Positions 25,524-34,414 are shown, numbered from the stretch's first letter. The stretch: 64,000 bases of DNA from SIG636 sp045537905 (GCA_045537905.1 JAZSQJ010000015.1:1-64000); one strand, 5' to 3'. Numbers and translations: made by a program. The notes: a model not told the origin generated them from the sequence alone.

Positions 25524-25937
25524 ATGAAACGCACGGTAATTAATACCCTTACCCTTGTTTTTACTTTAACAATACTTGTTCTGTTCAAGGTCTACGGAGA
25601 CGGTATGAGTCTCAGTCAAAAAGCGTTTATCCTGATAGTATGTGTAGGTATACTTCTTATCAGGATACTTGGCGAGCTTTTGTATTTGCGGTATGTGCGC
25701 AAGCTGCTTGACACCTCTGCGGCAGACGCCGTTCCCCTTTGGGCGGGGCTTAAAATAATAAAGGACAGCGAATTTGCCTGTCCCAACTGCGGCAGCCATT
25801 TCAAAAAGAAGTGGTGGCACTATACCTTTTCCTTTTTAAGGCATAGAGCTATTGCCTTGTGCACCTTTGGTAAAACCAATTTCCGTTGCCCCCATTGCAA
25901 AAAGTTTGACACCTGTGTTAAAGTCCATAAGGACTGA
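25524..25937 (+). CDS. Small membrane protein with C-terminal zinc ribbon
   Basis: 137 aa. Two N-terminal membrane segments (TLVFTLTILVLFKVY and AFILIVCVGILLIRILGELLYL) are followed by a cytoplasmic part with a CPNC...CPHC pair (FACPNCGSHF and FRCPHCKKFDTC), a probable zinc ribbon. Family not recognised. AAAGGAGC precedes the ATG. First gene of a run of five same-strand membrane-protein genes. Confidence 0.7.
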   Translation: MKRTVINTLTLVFTLTILVLFKVYGDGMSLSQKAFILIVCVGILLIRILGELLYLRYVRKLLDTSAADAVPLWAGLKIIKDSEFACPNCGSHFKKKWWHYTFSFLRHRAIALCTFGKTNFRCPHCKKFDTCVKVHKD

Positions 25938-25978
25938 CAGGAAAGGGGGATAAATCGTCTTGTAAAGGACTTAATTCT

Positions 25979-26512
25979 ATGAAGAAAGAAATTTTAACTA
26001 CCGAAAACATCAAAAAGGATTTAAGTAGACACTTTTTTAACAGAATAAAAAAATTTCCGATCGCGCTGACTGTGTGTATAGCTGTGACGTATGCCGGTTC
26101 ATCTTTCCATCAGGGAAGGTCATTTGAAAACAAACTCGTAATTGTTCTTTTAGCTATTAGTTTAATAATGATATCTTACGCTTTGGTAACAATTATTATA
26201 GGTTTAATTCAAACCAAAAAGGGGAAATTTACAATTACAACGGACTGGGTTGTTGATAAAGCGGGCGTGGTAGGCGGAAGCTCTGCCAGAGGTACAATAA
26301 CGTACAGGCTTATATTTGCTAAAAGCGGTGCGTGTGACATACCATTCGGCATAAATTATCAGTGGTCAAAGATGTTTGCAACATCAGCCGAAACGCTTTA
26401 TGAACATACTGAGATAAACGAGGAGTTTTACGTGATACACTTGGGGAAAAAGAACGTTATGGCGTACAGGAAAAAGCATTTTGAGCTTGAAAACTTGCAG
26501 GTATCGCAATAA
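25979..26512 (+). CDS. Membrane protein of unknown function, tandem paralogue 1
   Basis: 177 aa. Two membrane segments (~30-48 and ~53-75), then a cytoplasmic beta-rich domain containing KFTITTDWVVDKAG and WSKMFATSAETLYEHTEINEEFYVIHLG, ending MAYRKKHFELENLQ. It is clearly a duplicate of the next gene: both begin MKKEILT(T/I)ENIKKDL and share the domain order and C-terminal motif. Noticeably AT-richer than the flanking metabolic genes. Function unknown. Confidence 0.7.
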   Translation: MKKEILTTENIKKDLSRHFFNRIKKFPIALTVCIAVTYAGSSFHQGRSFENKLVIVLLAISLIMISYALVTIIIGLIQTKKGKFTITTDWVVDKAGVVGGSSARGTITYRLIFAKSGACDIPFGINYQWSKMFATSAETLYEHTEINEEFYVIHLGKKNVMAYRKKHFELENLQVSQ

Positions 26513-26550
26513 ATAAGCCAAAGCATATCCTATTGTAAGGGGGCTGTTTT

Positions 26551-27120
26551 ATGAAAAAAGAAATTTTAACTATCGAAAACATCAAAAAGGATTTAAGAGC
26601 CGTCTTTTATAGCAGCTTCAAATCTAAGCCTCTGTATATTTTGATGTTACTGCTCTTATATTTTATTATGAAGGTCTATTTGTTGATTCTTTTTGATCCG
26701 AGTGATTCGTTCAAAACCAAATTCGCTATTATTTTTTGGACCATTTGTATTATCGGATTCGCTTATGATCTGATAAATCAAGTTATATGTTTAAGGAAGA
26801 TCAAAAACGGAAATTTTACAATTACGTCGGATTGGGTTGTTGAAAAAAAGAACAAGAGATATGGTTTTAGGATTTTTGGGATAAGATTTTTCCCAAAACA
26901 TAATAGATTTATTTTTGCTAAAATCGGTGAGTATCCCGTAACAGCCGGCAAATGGTATAAGTGGTCCGAAATGTTTGCAACAACGGGTAGAGTCCTTTAT
27001 GAAAACACCGATATAAACGAGGATTTTTACATAATAAGCATTGAGGATATCCTTGGGAATATACATAATCTTGTAGTGTACAGGAAAAAACATTTTGAAT
27101 TAAAAGAGCAACTCGCATGA
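26551..27120 (+). CDS. Membrane protein of unknown function, tandem paralogue 2
   Basis: 189 aa paralogue of the preceding gene. Same N-terminal MKKEILTIENIKKDL, two hydrophobic segments (YILMLLLLYFIMKVYLLILF; FAIIFWTICIIGFAYDLI), NFTITSDWVVEKK, then KWSEMFATTGRVLYENTDINEDFYII and VVYRKKHFEL. It carries a 12-residue insertion between WVVEKK and FIFAK relative to its partner. AAGGGGG precedes the ATG, 38 bp after the first copy. Function unknown. Confidence 0.7.
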   Translation: MKKEILTIENIKKDLRAVFYSSFKSKPLYILMLLLLYFIMKVYLLILFDPSDSFKTKFAIIFWTICIIGFAYDLINQVICLRKIKNGNFTITSDWVVEKKNKRYGFRIFGIRFFPKHNRFIFAKIGEYPVTAGKWYKWSEMFATTGRVLYENTDINEDFYIISIEDILGNIHNLVVYRKKHFELKEQLA

Positions 27121-27145
27121 TTTTTCTATAAGAAAGGGAAATGCT

Positions 27146-27610
27146 ATGTACAGTGTAGAAGAAGGCAACGATGACCTCAGAAGAAAAGAGCTGTTCAGCA
27201 TAACAACTATGCTTATATCTACTGCAGTTTTGGCGATTTTTATTTGGGCAACGGTGTTAAGATACGGTATAAGCGGCCCCTATGTGGTTATTTATGCATT
27301 GTGGTTTTTCCTTAGCCTACGGTATACAAGGGGTTACCTCTTTTTAACTCCCCGTAAGCGTTACGGTACCGTAACGGCTATAAAGGATTTTAAGGAAACC
27401 CAGTATAGCGAAAACGGCGGTGCGGGCAGGCGTTACCAAAGAAGATATGCCATTATAACCGAGTGTACCCTTAGCGTAGCCTTTGACGGCGGCAAAACGG
27501 GCGACTTTGTTTTTGTTTACAAGGGCGAGCTTAAAAAACTAAACCTTGGCGACCGTATCGGTATATTCCGTTTTCTGAAAATGCCCGTGTGGGAAACAAA
27601 TCCCAAGTAA
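27146..27610 (+). CDS. Small membrane protein
   Basis: 154 aa. Two membrane segments (ITTMLISTAVLAIFIWATVL; YVVIYALWFFLSLRY), then a beta-rich soluble part with GTVTAIKDFKETQYSE and LSVAFDGGKTGDFVFVYKGELKKLNLGDRIGIF, a layout resembling DUF3592-type conversion proteins. AAAGGGAAA precedes the ATG. Unknown function; fourth gene of the cluster. Confidence 0.65.
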   Translation: MYSVEEGNDDLRRKELFSITTMLISTAVLAIFIWATVLRYGISGPYVVIYALWFFLSLRYTRGYLFLTPRKRYGTVTAIKDFKETQYSENGGAGRRYQRRYAIITECTLSVAFDGGKTGDFVFVYKGELKKLNLGDRIGIFRFLKMPVWETNPK

Positions 27611-27729
27611 GCTTTTGGTAAAAAACAAACCCAAGGGGGTAAACAAAAATGGCAAAAAGGCTTTCTGCGGGCAGCAGAGCTTAACGTAGCGGATAGATAT
27701 TTTTGTAAATACGATAAGGAAGAATAAAT

Positions 27730-28152
27730 ATGCTTGTAGATATATGCATCGTCTCCGCCGTGTTACTGGTAGGGCTGTACTATCTGACAATAGCAATTTT
27801 GGGTCTGTTTCCAAAGTTCAGAGCTACGGCAGTGGGCACCTTAAGCAAGGCAAAGACCTATAAACACGTTCCGAAAAGACACGGCGGCACGATTCCTCAT
27901 TTAACCAAATACGTATATCTGTATACCGTCAACGGAAAGGTTTACCGTCATAAGGGAGAGGGGCGTTATTCCAAACGCCGTCTTCATCCCAAAGGACAAA
28001 TAGTGTATGTAAAAGGTTTTCCACGCCACGCTTATCTTAATAAGTTCAGAGGGGAAAAGGAATGGATATGGGGCGTGACATTGCTTATTTGCGGATTGAT
28101 GTTGCTTGTGGTATTGTTTCGCAATTTTTCGGAGGGTTATTATAATATATAA
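27730..28152 (+). CDS. Small membrane protein, DUF3592-like
   Basis: 140 aa. An N-terminal membrane helix (CIVSAVLLVGLYYLTIAILGLF), a soluble middle with KYVYLYTVNGKVYRHKGEGRYSKR..GQIVYVKGFPRHAYL, and a second C-terminal helix (GVTLLICGLMLLVVLF). The helix-beta domain-helix layout is that of DUF3592 proteins. GGAAGA precedes the ATG. It lies 119 bp after the previous gene and probably ends the cluster. Confidence 0.65.
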   Translation: MLVDICIVSAVLLVGLYYLTIAILGLFPKFRATAVGTLSKAKTYKHVPKRHGGTIPHLTKYVYLYTVNGKVYRHKGEGRYSKRRLHPKGQIVYVKGFPRHAYLNKFRGEKEWIWGVTLLICGLMLLVVLFRNFSEGYYNI

Positions 28153-28155
28153 AGT

Positions 28156-28201
28156 AAAAGGGTAAAATTTTTGCATATTTATGTGAGAAATTTACCCTTT
28201 T
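28156..28201 (+). terminator. Terminator of small membrane-protein cluster
   Basis: AAAAGGGTAAA / TTTACCCTTTT stem with a ~24-nt loop. Confidence 0.65.
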
Positions 28202-28280
28202 CAACCGTCTAATAAGTAAAGGGGGCGAAAGTACCCTCGATACATTAGTAAAGGGATATACTTGAAAGGAGAAAAGCGGA

Positions 28281-29522
28281 ATGAAAAGAACAAAGCTATT
28301 AATAAGCTTGCTGTTGCTATGCGCATTGGCTGTCAATCTGGCAGGCTGTGCAAAGGCAGGGGCAACAAACCTTATGGACGGTATAACCCCCCGCTTGTTG
28401 GATTTAAGAGTGGACTTAAGTCTACAAAACCCAAACGTAACCGATTTTGCCGTCCGCCTGTTTAAGGCAAGTGAAGAAAAGGGCAAAAACACTCTTGTCT
28501 CTCCCTTATCCGTCCTCAGCGCTTTGGCAATGACCGCCAACGGTGCTCAGGGTGAGACCCTGTCTCAGATGGAGTCTGTCTTTGGTATCAGATCCAAGGA
28601 GCTTAACGAATATATGTACACGTATATGGATACTCTTCCCACGGGAGACAAATACAAGCTAAGCCTTGCAAACTCCATCTGGTTTACAGACTCCCTTGAT
28701 GTAAGCGGTAGCTTTTTGCAGACCAACGGAGATTATTACGGAGCCGATATCTACAAGGCGCCCTTTGACAGTCAAACCTGCGGTGAAATAAACGCCTGGG
28801 TTAAGGAAAAGACCGAGGGGATGATACCCGAAATTATAAAGCAGATACCGGAGCAGACTGTTATGTACCTTATAAACGCCCTTGCTTTTGAGGCGGAATG
28901 GTTAAGGGTTTACGAAAAAAGCCAGGTAAGTGAGGGCGAGTTTACCAAGGAGGACGGCACCAAGCAGAAGGCTGATTTTATGCACAGCCAAGAAGGTAGC
29001 TATCTGGAGGACGAAAGGGCAACGGGCTTTATAAAATACTACAAGGACAGAAAATACGCTTTTGTAGCTATGCTCCCCAAGGAGGACGTAAGTCTGTCCG
29101 ACTACGTTGCATCCCTTCAAGGCGACGCCTTGAATACACTGCTGAAAAATCCCCAATACACAACGGTTTATGCCTCTATCCCCAAGTTTGAAACCGAGTA
29201 TAATGCGGAGATGAAGGACGTTTTGAAGGGGATGGGAATGCCCAAAGCCTTTGACCCGCAGGATGCGGAATTTGGCAGAATGCTGGAAGGAGGCGCGGCA
29301 GACCTTCATATCGGCGGAGTGATACACAAAACCTTTATCTCCGTTGGAGAAAAGGGAACCAAGGCAGGTGCGGCAACGGCTGTGCATATGGATTTGGCAG
29401 GGATGGAGACCCCCGAGGAAATCAAGGAGGTAAAGCTGGACAGACCCTTTGTGTATATGCTCATTGATTGCAAAAACAACGTTCCCTTCTTTATGGGAAC
29501 GATGAGGGACATAGAAAAGTAA
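28281..29522 (+). CDS. Serpin-family protease inhibitor, predicted lipoprotein
   Basis: 413 aa. Signal peptide with lipobox LAGC (Cys 23), so it is probably membrane-anchored outside the cell. The serpin fold is covered end to end: NTLVSPLSVLSALAMTANGAQGETLSQM, LSLANSIWF, VMYLINALAFEAEW, VAMLPKEDVSL, the reactive-centre hinge GEKGTKAGAATAV, and the signature DRPFVYMLIDCKNNVPFFMG. The small-residue hinge implies an inhibitory serpin. Counting from the conserved Glu as P17 puts P1-P1' at Ala-Gly in HMDLAGME, which would suit elastase- or subtilisin-like targets (inference). RBS AAAGGAG. Gut Firmicutes serpins are known to inhibit host neutrophil and pancreatic elastases. Monocistronic. Confidence 0.92.
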   Translation: MKRTKLLISLLLLCALAVNLAGCAKAGATNLMDGITPRLLDLRVDLSLQNPNVTDFAVRLFKASEEKGKNTLVSPLSVLSALAMTANGAQGETLSQMESVFGIRSKELNEYMYTYMDTLPTGDKYKLSLANSIWFTDSLDVSGSFLQTNGDYYGADIYKAPFDSQTCGEINAWVKEKTEGMIPEIIKQIPEQTVMYLINALAFEAEWLRVYEKSQVSEGEFTKEDGTKQKADFMHSQEGSYLEDERATGFIKYYKDRKYAFVAMLPKEDVSLSDYVASLQGDALNTLLKNPQYTTVYASIPKFETEYNAEMKDVLKGMGMPKAFDPQDAEFGRMLEGGAADLHIGGVIHKTFISVGEKGTKAGAATAVHMDLAGMETPEEIKEVKLDRPFVYMLIDCKNNVPFFMGTMRDIEK

Positions 29523-29525
29523 TAA

Positions 29526-29558
29526 TAAAGGGGTTGCCGTTTTCGGCAACCCCTTAAA
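29526..29558. terminator. Bidirectional terminator (serpin / adhesin)
   Basis: AAGGGGTTGCCG / CGGCAACCCCTT stem with a TTTT loop, between convergent genes. Confidence 0.75.
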
Positions 29559-29573
29559 AATGCTTATAAAATA

Positions 29574-32093
29574 TTAAACTTTTTCGTTTTTGCGCTTTAG
29601 GTAAAGCAACACACAGCCAAGACAGATAAACAAGATACCGCTAAGCGTGAATACGGTCGTACCGATGCCGCCGGTGGTAGGAAGTGCCACGCCGGAGTCA
29701 TTTTTAACGGTAACAAGGTTTTCGTCGCTGTGGCTGGTAGCATCTACTATAAGCTCAATGGGAGCCCCCAGCAGATTATAACCTGCAGGTGCCTTTGTTT
29801 CCACAAGGAAGTACTTGCCATATGCAAGACCGTAGAAGGAAGCCTTGCCGTCAATACCGGTAATAACGGAGCTTGCTTTTTCGCCTTGCATAGCAGCGTT
29901 GTCATAGAAGGAAACCTTTATAACCTTGCCAACAACCCCTGCAATCTCAGTCAGGCGTGGGTCGTTTGCACCAACCTCCTCCTGAGTTGCCGTGCGGTAC
30001 AGCTCAAATACCGCACCCGACAGCGTAAGATTTTCATTTTCAGAGTCTACCTTAAGCAGGTTGATACCCCCTGTGTAAACAACAGGCTCATCGGATTTGG
30101 CGGTAAATTCAAAGCTTACGGAGTTAATATAGGACAGCTCTGCACTGTTGGGTATCTCGGTACCCATTTCGGCGTTAGCGTTGATCTGCGCTTCAAAATA
30201 AACACGAAGCATATAGCTGTTAAAGCTGTTGTCGCCAATGGTGTTCGCAATCTTGCTCATACCGTTAGCAGTAAGCTCAAGCTTAAAGTAGTCCGAGGGC
30301 TTAGTACCGGCAGTGGAGTCCACGTCGTTTACAGTCAGGATGTAATCCGTATCAGCTCCGAGAGCCAAAACGGCACCATCGCCGCTTTTTTCAAGGACTA
30401 CCACTAAATTGCCAAGATAGTCCAGACGGTTGTCCAAGGTGTCTGTAATTACATAGGATTGACCTGTGGCAATATCCTCGGGGATTGTACTGCCAATAAT
30501 CCAGGTGTGCTTTTCGTAAGCGTTAAGGGTGGAGGAATCGTTGCCTACGGAGATAACGTCCTTTTCAATGTGTACGCCGCCCTTAACCTCGTTTTTCGGT
30601 TTTATGGTAATCTCATACAGGTCCTCACCCGTTGCGGGGTCGGTACTGGGAACGTACAGATAAAAGGGCTCGATAGGAGCAACGATGCTGGGGTGGGGAT
30701 GCTCAACAACCAGATACACGCCGTCGGGTAACCCCTGATGCAAAAAGTTCATAGAAGCCTTACCGTTTTCATCGGTGGTAAGGGTGTAATCTGCAATTGC
30801 GGGATACTGATACTCGGTAGCATCGGGAAGGGTAACGGCGCCGGAAAGATACTCGTCCATGGTTGCAACGGGGAAGATGTCAAAAGCAATATTGCTAAGT
30901 GGCTTTTTTGCAAAAGAATCGTTACCTATAGCCACGTTAGCGGTCTTGTTGATGTTAAGTATACGGTCCTCAGCCGCAAGAACGGAGGCGTATACGGGAA
31001 GCCGGCTGTCGTCGTAGCCTACCATCGACTGGGAGGCACGGCGGTCACCTACGGCGTCAAAAAAGAAATATCCCTTCGAGGTCTGATAGCCGGAAATAGC
31101 AAGGGTTATATCCTCTGATATAAGGGCTGCAGGAACGTTGTGCAGGGTTAACGTAAGGGTCTGCTCGCCGTTAACAAGCTCAACGCTAGCAGTATAAACC
31201 TCGTTAAGCTGTGCCGTTAAGGTCAAAGTGTCTGCCGCTTTTATTTCCACATCCACGGTGGTGGTAACGGAAATATCGTAGCTGCCGTCTGCGTTTTCGG
31301 TAAAAACAGGGTCGTTAAGGTCGGTAAAGGAAGCGGGAGAAACCGTTTTTTCCGTAGCGGCTACGGGATTCAAAGAAATAAGATAGTTAAACGCCGTTTC
31401 TATGGTAGAGTTAATCAAAGCGTTGTTTTTATACCTCAGCTCGTTGTAAGAGCAGAGGGAGCCGTATTTTGTATTCGTGGGGTTGAAAACGTATCGGCAG
31501 AATTTGGGGAAGGAAAGCTCAGGCCCGTGGATGATCTGCCATATAGCGGCCTGAGTTGCCGCGATGGCCTCACCCGTGGTAAGCCCCTCTGCGCCGGAGG
31601 CTGCCGCCAGCTCAGCGGTTTTGGCGCTGACTCTTGCTGCGTGGTCGGCATCAGTCTCACCGTCGATGGGGATGATATAAAAGCCATTCTGCAGTATAGC
31701 GCGGATTTTTCCTGCAGAGCTTGCAGAAAAGGACGAGTCCTCCAGATTCAAACGGCGGTAGTCCGTGCCCTGTACTGCCGTAATGTGAATGTCGCCGCAG
31801 TAGGTAGGGAAATGCTCCCCTGTAAGGGAGTTATACATAGTGTAAATAAACGCCTGGATGGGAACACCGTTTCCGCCGTATTGATTGTTAAGGTCATAGC
31901 CTATCATACAGGGACTTTGATAGCGGTACAAAGGCTCACCGTTGCCGTCACGGTTAAGAACATAGGTGGTGTTTTCGGTTACAGCGTCTGCCGCAAACGC
32001 AACTGAAAATAAAGACGCCGCAACAACAGACAATACCGTTAAAACAGCCAGCACAAAAGAAACTGCTTTTTTCTTTTGCAATAAAGTTGTCAT
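29574..32093 (-). CDS. LPxTG-anchored thioester-domain adhesin with Cna-B-like repeats
   Basis: 839 aa cell-wall protein. Signal peptide (~1-35). The N-terminal region resembles a thioester adhesin domain: Cys in FPTYCGDI and the Gln motif ATQAAIWQI are the expected partners of a Cys-Gln thioester used for covalent host binding. Ig-like and Cna-B/SpaA-type isopeptide domains follow (for example LSNIAFDIFPV...DGVYLVVEH; ANTIGD; INLLKVDSENENLTLSGAVFELYR...GLAYGKYFLVETKAPAGYNLL). It ends with the sortase signal LPTTGG, a membrane helix and a KRKNEK tail. GGGGAGG precedes the ATG. No sortase or pilin partner genes are adjacent, so it is probably a stand-alone adhesin using a housekeeping sortase. 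Confidence 0.9.
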   Translation of the reverse strand: MTTLLQKKKAVSFVLAVLTVLSVVAASLFSVAFAADAVTENTTYVLNRDGNGEPLYRYQSPCMIGYDLNNQYGGNGVPIQAFIYTMYNSLTGEHFPTYCGDIHITAVQGTDYRRLNLEDSSFSASSAGKIRAILQNGFYIIPIDGETDADHAARVSAKTAELAAASGAEGLTTGEAIAATQAAIWQIIHGPELSFPKFCRYVFNPTNTKYGSLCSYNELRYKNNALINSTIETAFNYLISLNPVAATEKTVSPASFTDLNDPVFTENADGSYDISVTTTVDVEIKAADTLTLTAQLNEVYTASVELVNGEQTLTLTLHNVPAALISEDITLAISGYQTSKGYFFFDAVGDRRASQSMVGYDDSRLPVYASVLAAEDRILNINKTANVAIGNDSFAKKPLSNIAFDIFPVATMDEYLSGAVTLPDATEYQYPAIADYTLTTDENGKASMNFLHQGLPDGVYLVVEHPHPSIVAPIEPFYLYVPSTDPATGEDLYEITIKPKNEVKGGVHIEKDVISVGNDSSTLNAYEKHTWIIGSTIPEDIATGQSYVITDTLDNRLDYLGNLVVVLEKSGDGAVLALGADTDYILTVNDVDSTAGTKPSDYFKLELTANGMSKIANTIGDNSFNSYMLRVYFEAQINANAEMGTEIPNSAELSYINSVSFEFTAKSDEPVVYTGGINLLKVDSENENLTLSGAVFELYRTATQEEVGANDPRLTEIAGVVGKVIKVSFYDNAAMQGEKASSVITGIDGKASFYGLAYGKYFLVETKAPAGYNLLGAPIELIVDATSHSDENLVTVKNDSGVALPTTGGIGTTVFTLSGILFICLGCVLLYLKRKNEKV

Positions 32094-32123
32094 AAAGCTA
32101 TACCTCCCCTATGTTTTCATACT

Positions 32124-32152
32124 ATTCTACTATATATTAATACAAATTGCAA
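32124..32152 (-). promoter_or_regulatory. Promoter of LPxTG adhesin gene
   Basis: Minus strand TTGCAA (32147-32152), 17 bp, TAGAAT (32124-32129). Confidence 0.65.
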
Positions 32153-32253
32153 CAGTAAAAAGCAAAAATATCCGAAATATTTATAAAAATTACCTACATC
32201 CCGTATCCAAGGTGCGAAAAGCTTAATACTTAGAGTTTTATATGTTATAAAGC

Positions 32254-32282
32254 TTGCATTTACGTCGTTTAATTGATATAAT
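32254..32282 (+). promoter_or_regulatory. Promoter of 32339 membrane-protein gene
   Basis: TTGCAT (32254-32259), 17 bp, TATAAT (32277-32282). Confidence 0.65.
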
Positions 32283-32338
32283 AAATTATAGGCGATTAAC
32301 CGATATCAGCTTTACTCAAAAAGGAAAGGGGCATTACT

Positions 32339-32845
32339 ATGGAAAAGACGACCAAGAAAACCAAAAGAGAATTGATGGAAAGAACGAAAAAAGAGCTGTA
32401 TTACCTTGGCTTGGCTTTGGTAGTTACAGGCGCTATTGACGGAGCACAGACAATAGGCGGTTTTATCTACGGCTTGTTTAATGACAACCCCGATAAAACA
32501 CTTTCAGAACTTGACCCTGCTACGGTAAGATGGATGGGGGTTGTTGTGCTTATCCTTGGCTTGGCGTTAATTCTTGTTCAAGTTGCGATAGGCGCAAAGG
32601 GTATGCGTGTAAGTAAGGCTCCCACGGCAGATAAAGGCTATATTAAAGCCGCAAAGGTATTTTTGGGTATATACGCCGTTCTCGCTGTTACCTATCTTCC
32701 TTCGTTGTTTGCTATTAAGGAAAGCATTTCTTTTTCAGAGCATATACTTCCCTTCATTTTAGTAACCGTGGACGCCGTTCTGTATTGGCTGTTTGTAAAA
32801 AGGGCAAAGCTTGTCCGTCAGTCCGTTGCCAAGGGTAAAAAATAA
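32339..32845 (+). CDS. Four-helix membrane protein of unknown function
   Basis: 168 aa. Lys-rich cytoplasmic N-terminus, then four hydrophobic segments (YYLGLALVVTGAIDG; WMGVVVLILGLALILVQVAIG; AAKVFLGIYAVLAVTYLPSLF; ILPFILVTVDAVLYWLFV) and a basic C-terminal tail. No family recognised. AAGGAAAGGGG precedes the ATG. The next gene follows after 21 bp and probably shares its transcript. Confidence 0.65.
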   Translation: MEKTTKKTKRELMERTKKELYYLGLALVVTGAIDGAQTIGGFIYGLFNDNPDKTLSELDPATVRWMGVVVLILGLALILVQVAIGAKGMRVSKAPTADKGYIKAAKVFLGIYAVLAVTYLPSLFAIKESISFSEHILPFILVTVDAVLYWLFVKRAKLVRQSVAKGKK

Positions 32846-32866
32846 AACACAAAAGGCGGTGGGTAA

Positions 32867-33538
32867 GTGTTTGGCTTTTTCAAAAAAACAAAGTCCAAAA
32901 TAAACGTAACGGAAATAATCGACCGTATCGAGGCAAGGGTTTATACCTTGCTTAAGCCCTACGGTTTCCGCAAATACGGCAGGACGCTTCACCGTTTCGT
33001 GGATGGTGACGTTTCACAGGTGATTAATTTCCAATGCGGACAAGCCTATCGGGACGAAACTCATTTAATGTGGGTAAACACAGGCATCCGTGTGCCTGAA
33101 TGTATGCTTCGTAGCTTTAACGGAGATACCCTTCCAAAAAAGTATTACCACGAATACGAGTGTAACATACGCTCTCACCTGGGCACTGTAAAAAAGAAAA
33201 AGGAAAGCTGCTATGACCTTCGTGGCGACACGGAAAAAATAACAAAGGATATCGTAGAGCAAATCGGTAAATACGTTTTACCCGTCTTTGACGTGTTAAA
33301 CAGCCGCAGCGCCATATTAAAGGAACGCAAAAGCTACCCCCATTTTGACGTTATCAGCGGTCATCTTCGCCTTTTGGATGAGGCGATGATCTTCGGCAGA
33401 CTGGGGGATATACCCACGGCAACTGCCCGTTTTAACGAGTATTACAAGGGCTGCCTGGCCGCCAAAGACCCCGTTGTCCCTCACATAAAGTATCTGGAAA
33501 AGCTGGCAGAAGATTTGGGTATAGCGTTGCACGATTAA
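32867..33538 (+). CDS. DUF4304 domain protein
   Basis: 223 aa soluble protein. The first ~130 residues match DUF4304: LLKPYGFRKYGRTLHRFVDGDVSQVINFQCGQ followed by FWVNTGI-like LMWVNTGIRVPE. The family is common in Firmicutes and Bacteroidetes, sometimes near toxin-immunity or accessory genes, and its function is unknown. The C-terminal ~90 residues are helical. GTG start, with AGGCGGTGGG upstream. Confidence 0.75.
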   Translation: MFGFFKKTKSKINVTEIIDRIEARVYTLLKPYGFRKYGRTLHRFVDGDVSQVINFQCGQAYRDETHLMWVNTGIRVPECMLRSFNGDTLPKKYYHEYECNIRSHLGTVKKKKESCYDLRGDTEKITKDIVEQIGKYVLPVFDVLNSRSAILKERKSYPHFDVISGHLRLLDEAMIFGRLGDIPTATARFNEYYKGCLAAKDPVVPHIKYLEKLAEDLGIALHD

Positions 33539-33568
33539 AAGACCGATAACGTAAACGGAGTAAAAAAT

Positions 33569-34414
33569 ATGAAAATTATTAAAAAAGCTTCCCCTTATGA
33601 ATTTGATACCGATTGTAACGGTTTTCCCACGTTTACAAAAAAGAACGTTAATTTCATAAAAGCTATTTTACGCTACGAATCTCCTTATAGCATTTTCTCG
33701 GATAAAACTACTCCTGAGTATAATAGCGAATATCCCGGTATTTTGGAAAAAGGCGATTTTTTTAAGTTTGCAAGTCCGGAAACAACAGATGATTATCTAA
33801 TTGATGATCTTTACCGCGTGATTGTGTCGATTGATAAACTTAACTCTACCCATCTATCCTCAGAGGGGAGACAAAAAAGCAGCAACACGCAAGGCAAACG
33901 CAATAAAGGTAGGGAGAAAGTCGCAAAAATGATTAGGGACATAGGCGGCGAAAACTTAAAACAGCGTTTGTCGAAAGGTGATCCGGAGCTTGTGGGAGCT
34001 ATAGCCAGCAAGGATGCAGGCGGAAAACACAATTTTTCATTTGCAACCAAGTTTTGTTCATATGTGTCTATTCATGCGTTGGGGCAAGACAACTTTTGTA
34101 TTTATGATGAAATTCTTCAATCAATATTGCCATATTATGCGTATATGTACGTAGACGATTTTGAAAATAACGAAAACTGTAGCGGCATATATCAGAAAGC
34201 AAAAGGAAAAAAGAAAAACAAAAGCCTGGTTTGTAAAAAATACAAGGAAGAAGACGATTATAAAGGATACAGAGCTCTCATCGATGAAATATTAACGGGA
34301 ATAGAGAGCAAGCTTGGTGAAAAGATATCCTATTCTGTTTTTGACTGTATGCTTTGGTTCTACTTCAAAGGCTCGGTCAGCAAAGTTCAAGCGGCGATGG
34401 ATAAACTTCCGTAA
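33569..34414 (+). CDS. Unknown protein with OGG-glycosylase-like signature
   Basis: 281 aa soluble, Lys/Asp-rich protein. The central SFATKFCSYVS....DNFCIYDEIL, followed by a DY.GYRALIDEI helix and a C-terminal ISYSVFDCMLWFYF, follows the pattern 'S.ASK..sf.n...y.IYDs.v...l.....DY..Y...i......l...D..lW' seen in OGG-fold glycosylase-like proteins of accessory regions. The catalytic Lys/Asp pair could not be assigned. It is AT-richer than neighbours and has a poor ribosome site (ACGGAG). It may be a recently acquired gene. Function not assigned. Confidence 0.6.
   Translation: MKIIKKASPYEFDTDCNGFPTFTKKNVNFIKAILRYESPYSIFSDKTTPEYNSEYPGILEKGDFFKFASPETTDDYLIDDLYRVIVSIDKLNSTHLSSEGRQKSSNTQGKRNKGREKVAKMIRDIGGENLKQRLSKGDPELVGAIASKDAGGKHNFSFATKFCSYVSIHALGQDNFCIYDEILQSILPYYAYMYVDDFENNENCSGIYQKAKGKKKNKSLVCKKYKEEDDYKGYRALIDEILTGIESKLGEKISYSVFDCMLWFYFKGSVSKVQAAMDKLP

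Noticed and set aside
27649..27684. 11-codon reading frame after GGGGG (MAKRLSAGSRA)
   Set aside because: It has a ribosome site, but nothing else supports a peptide gene; recorded only as a curiosity between two membrane-protein genes.
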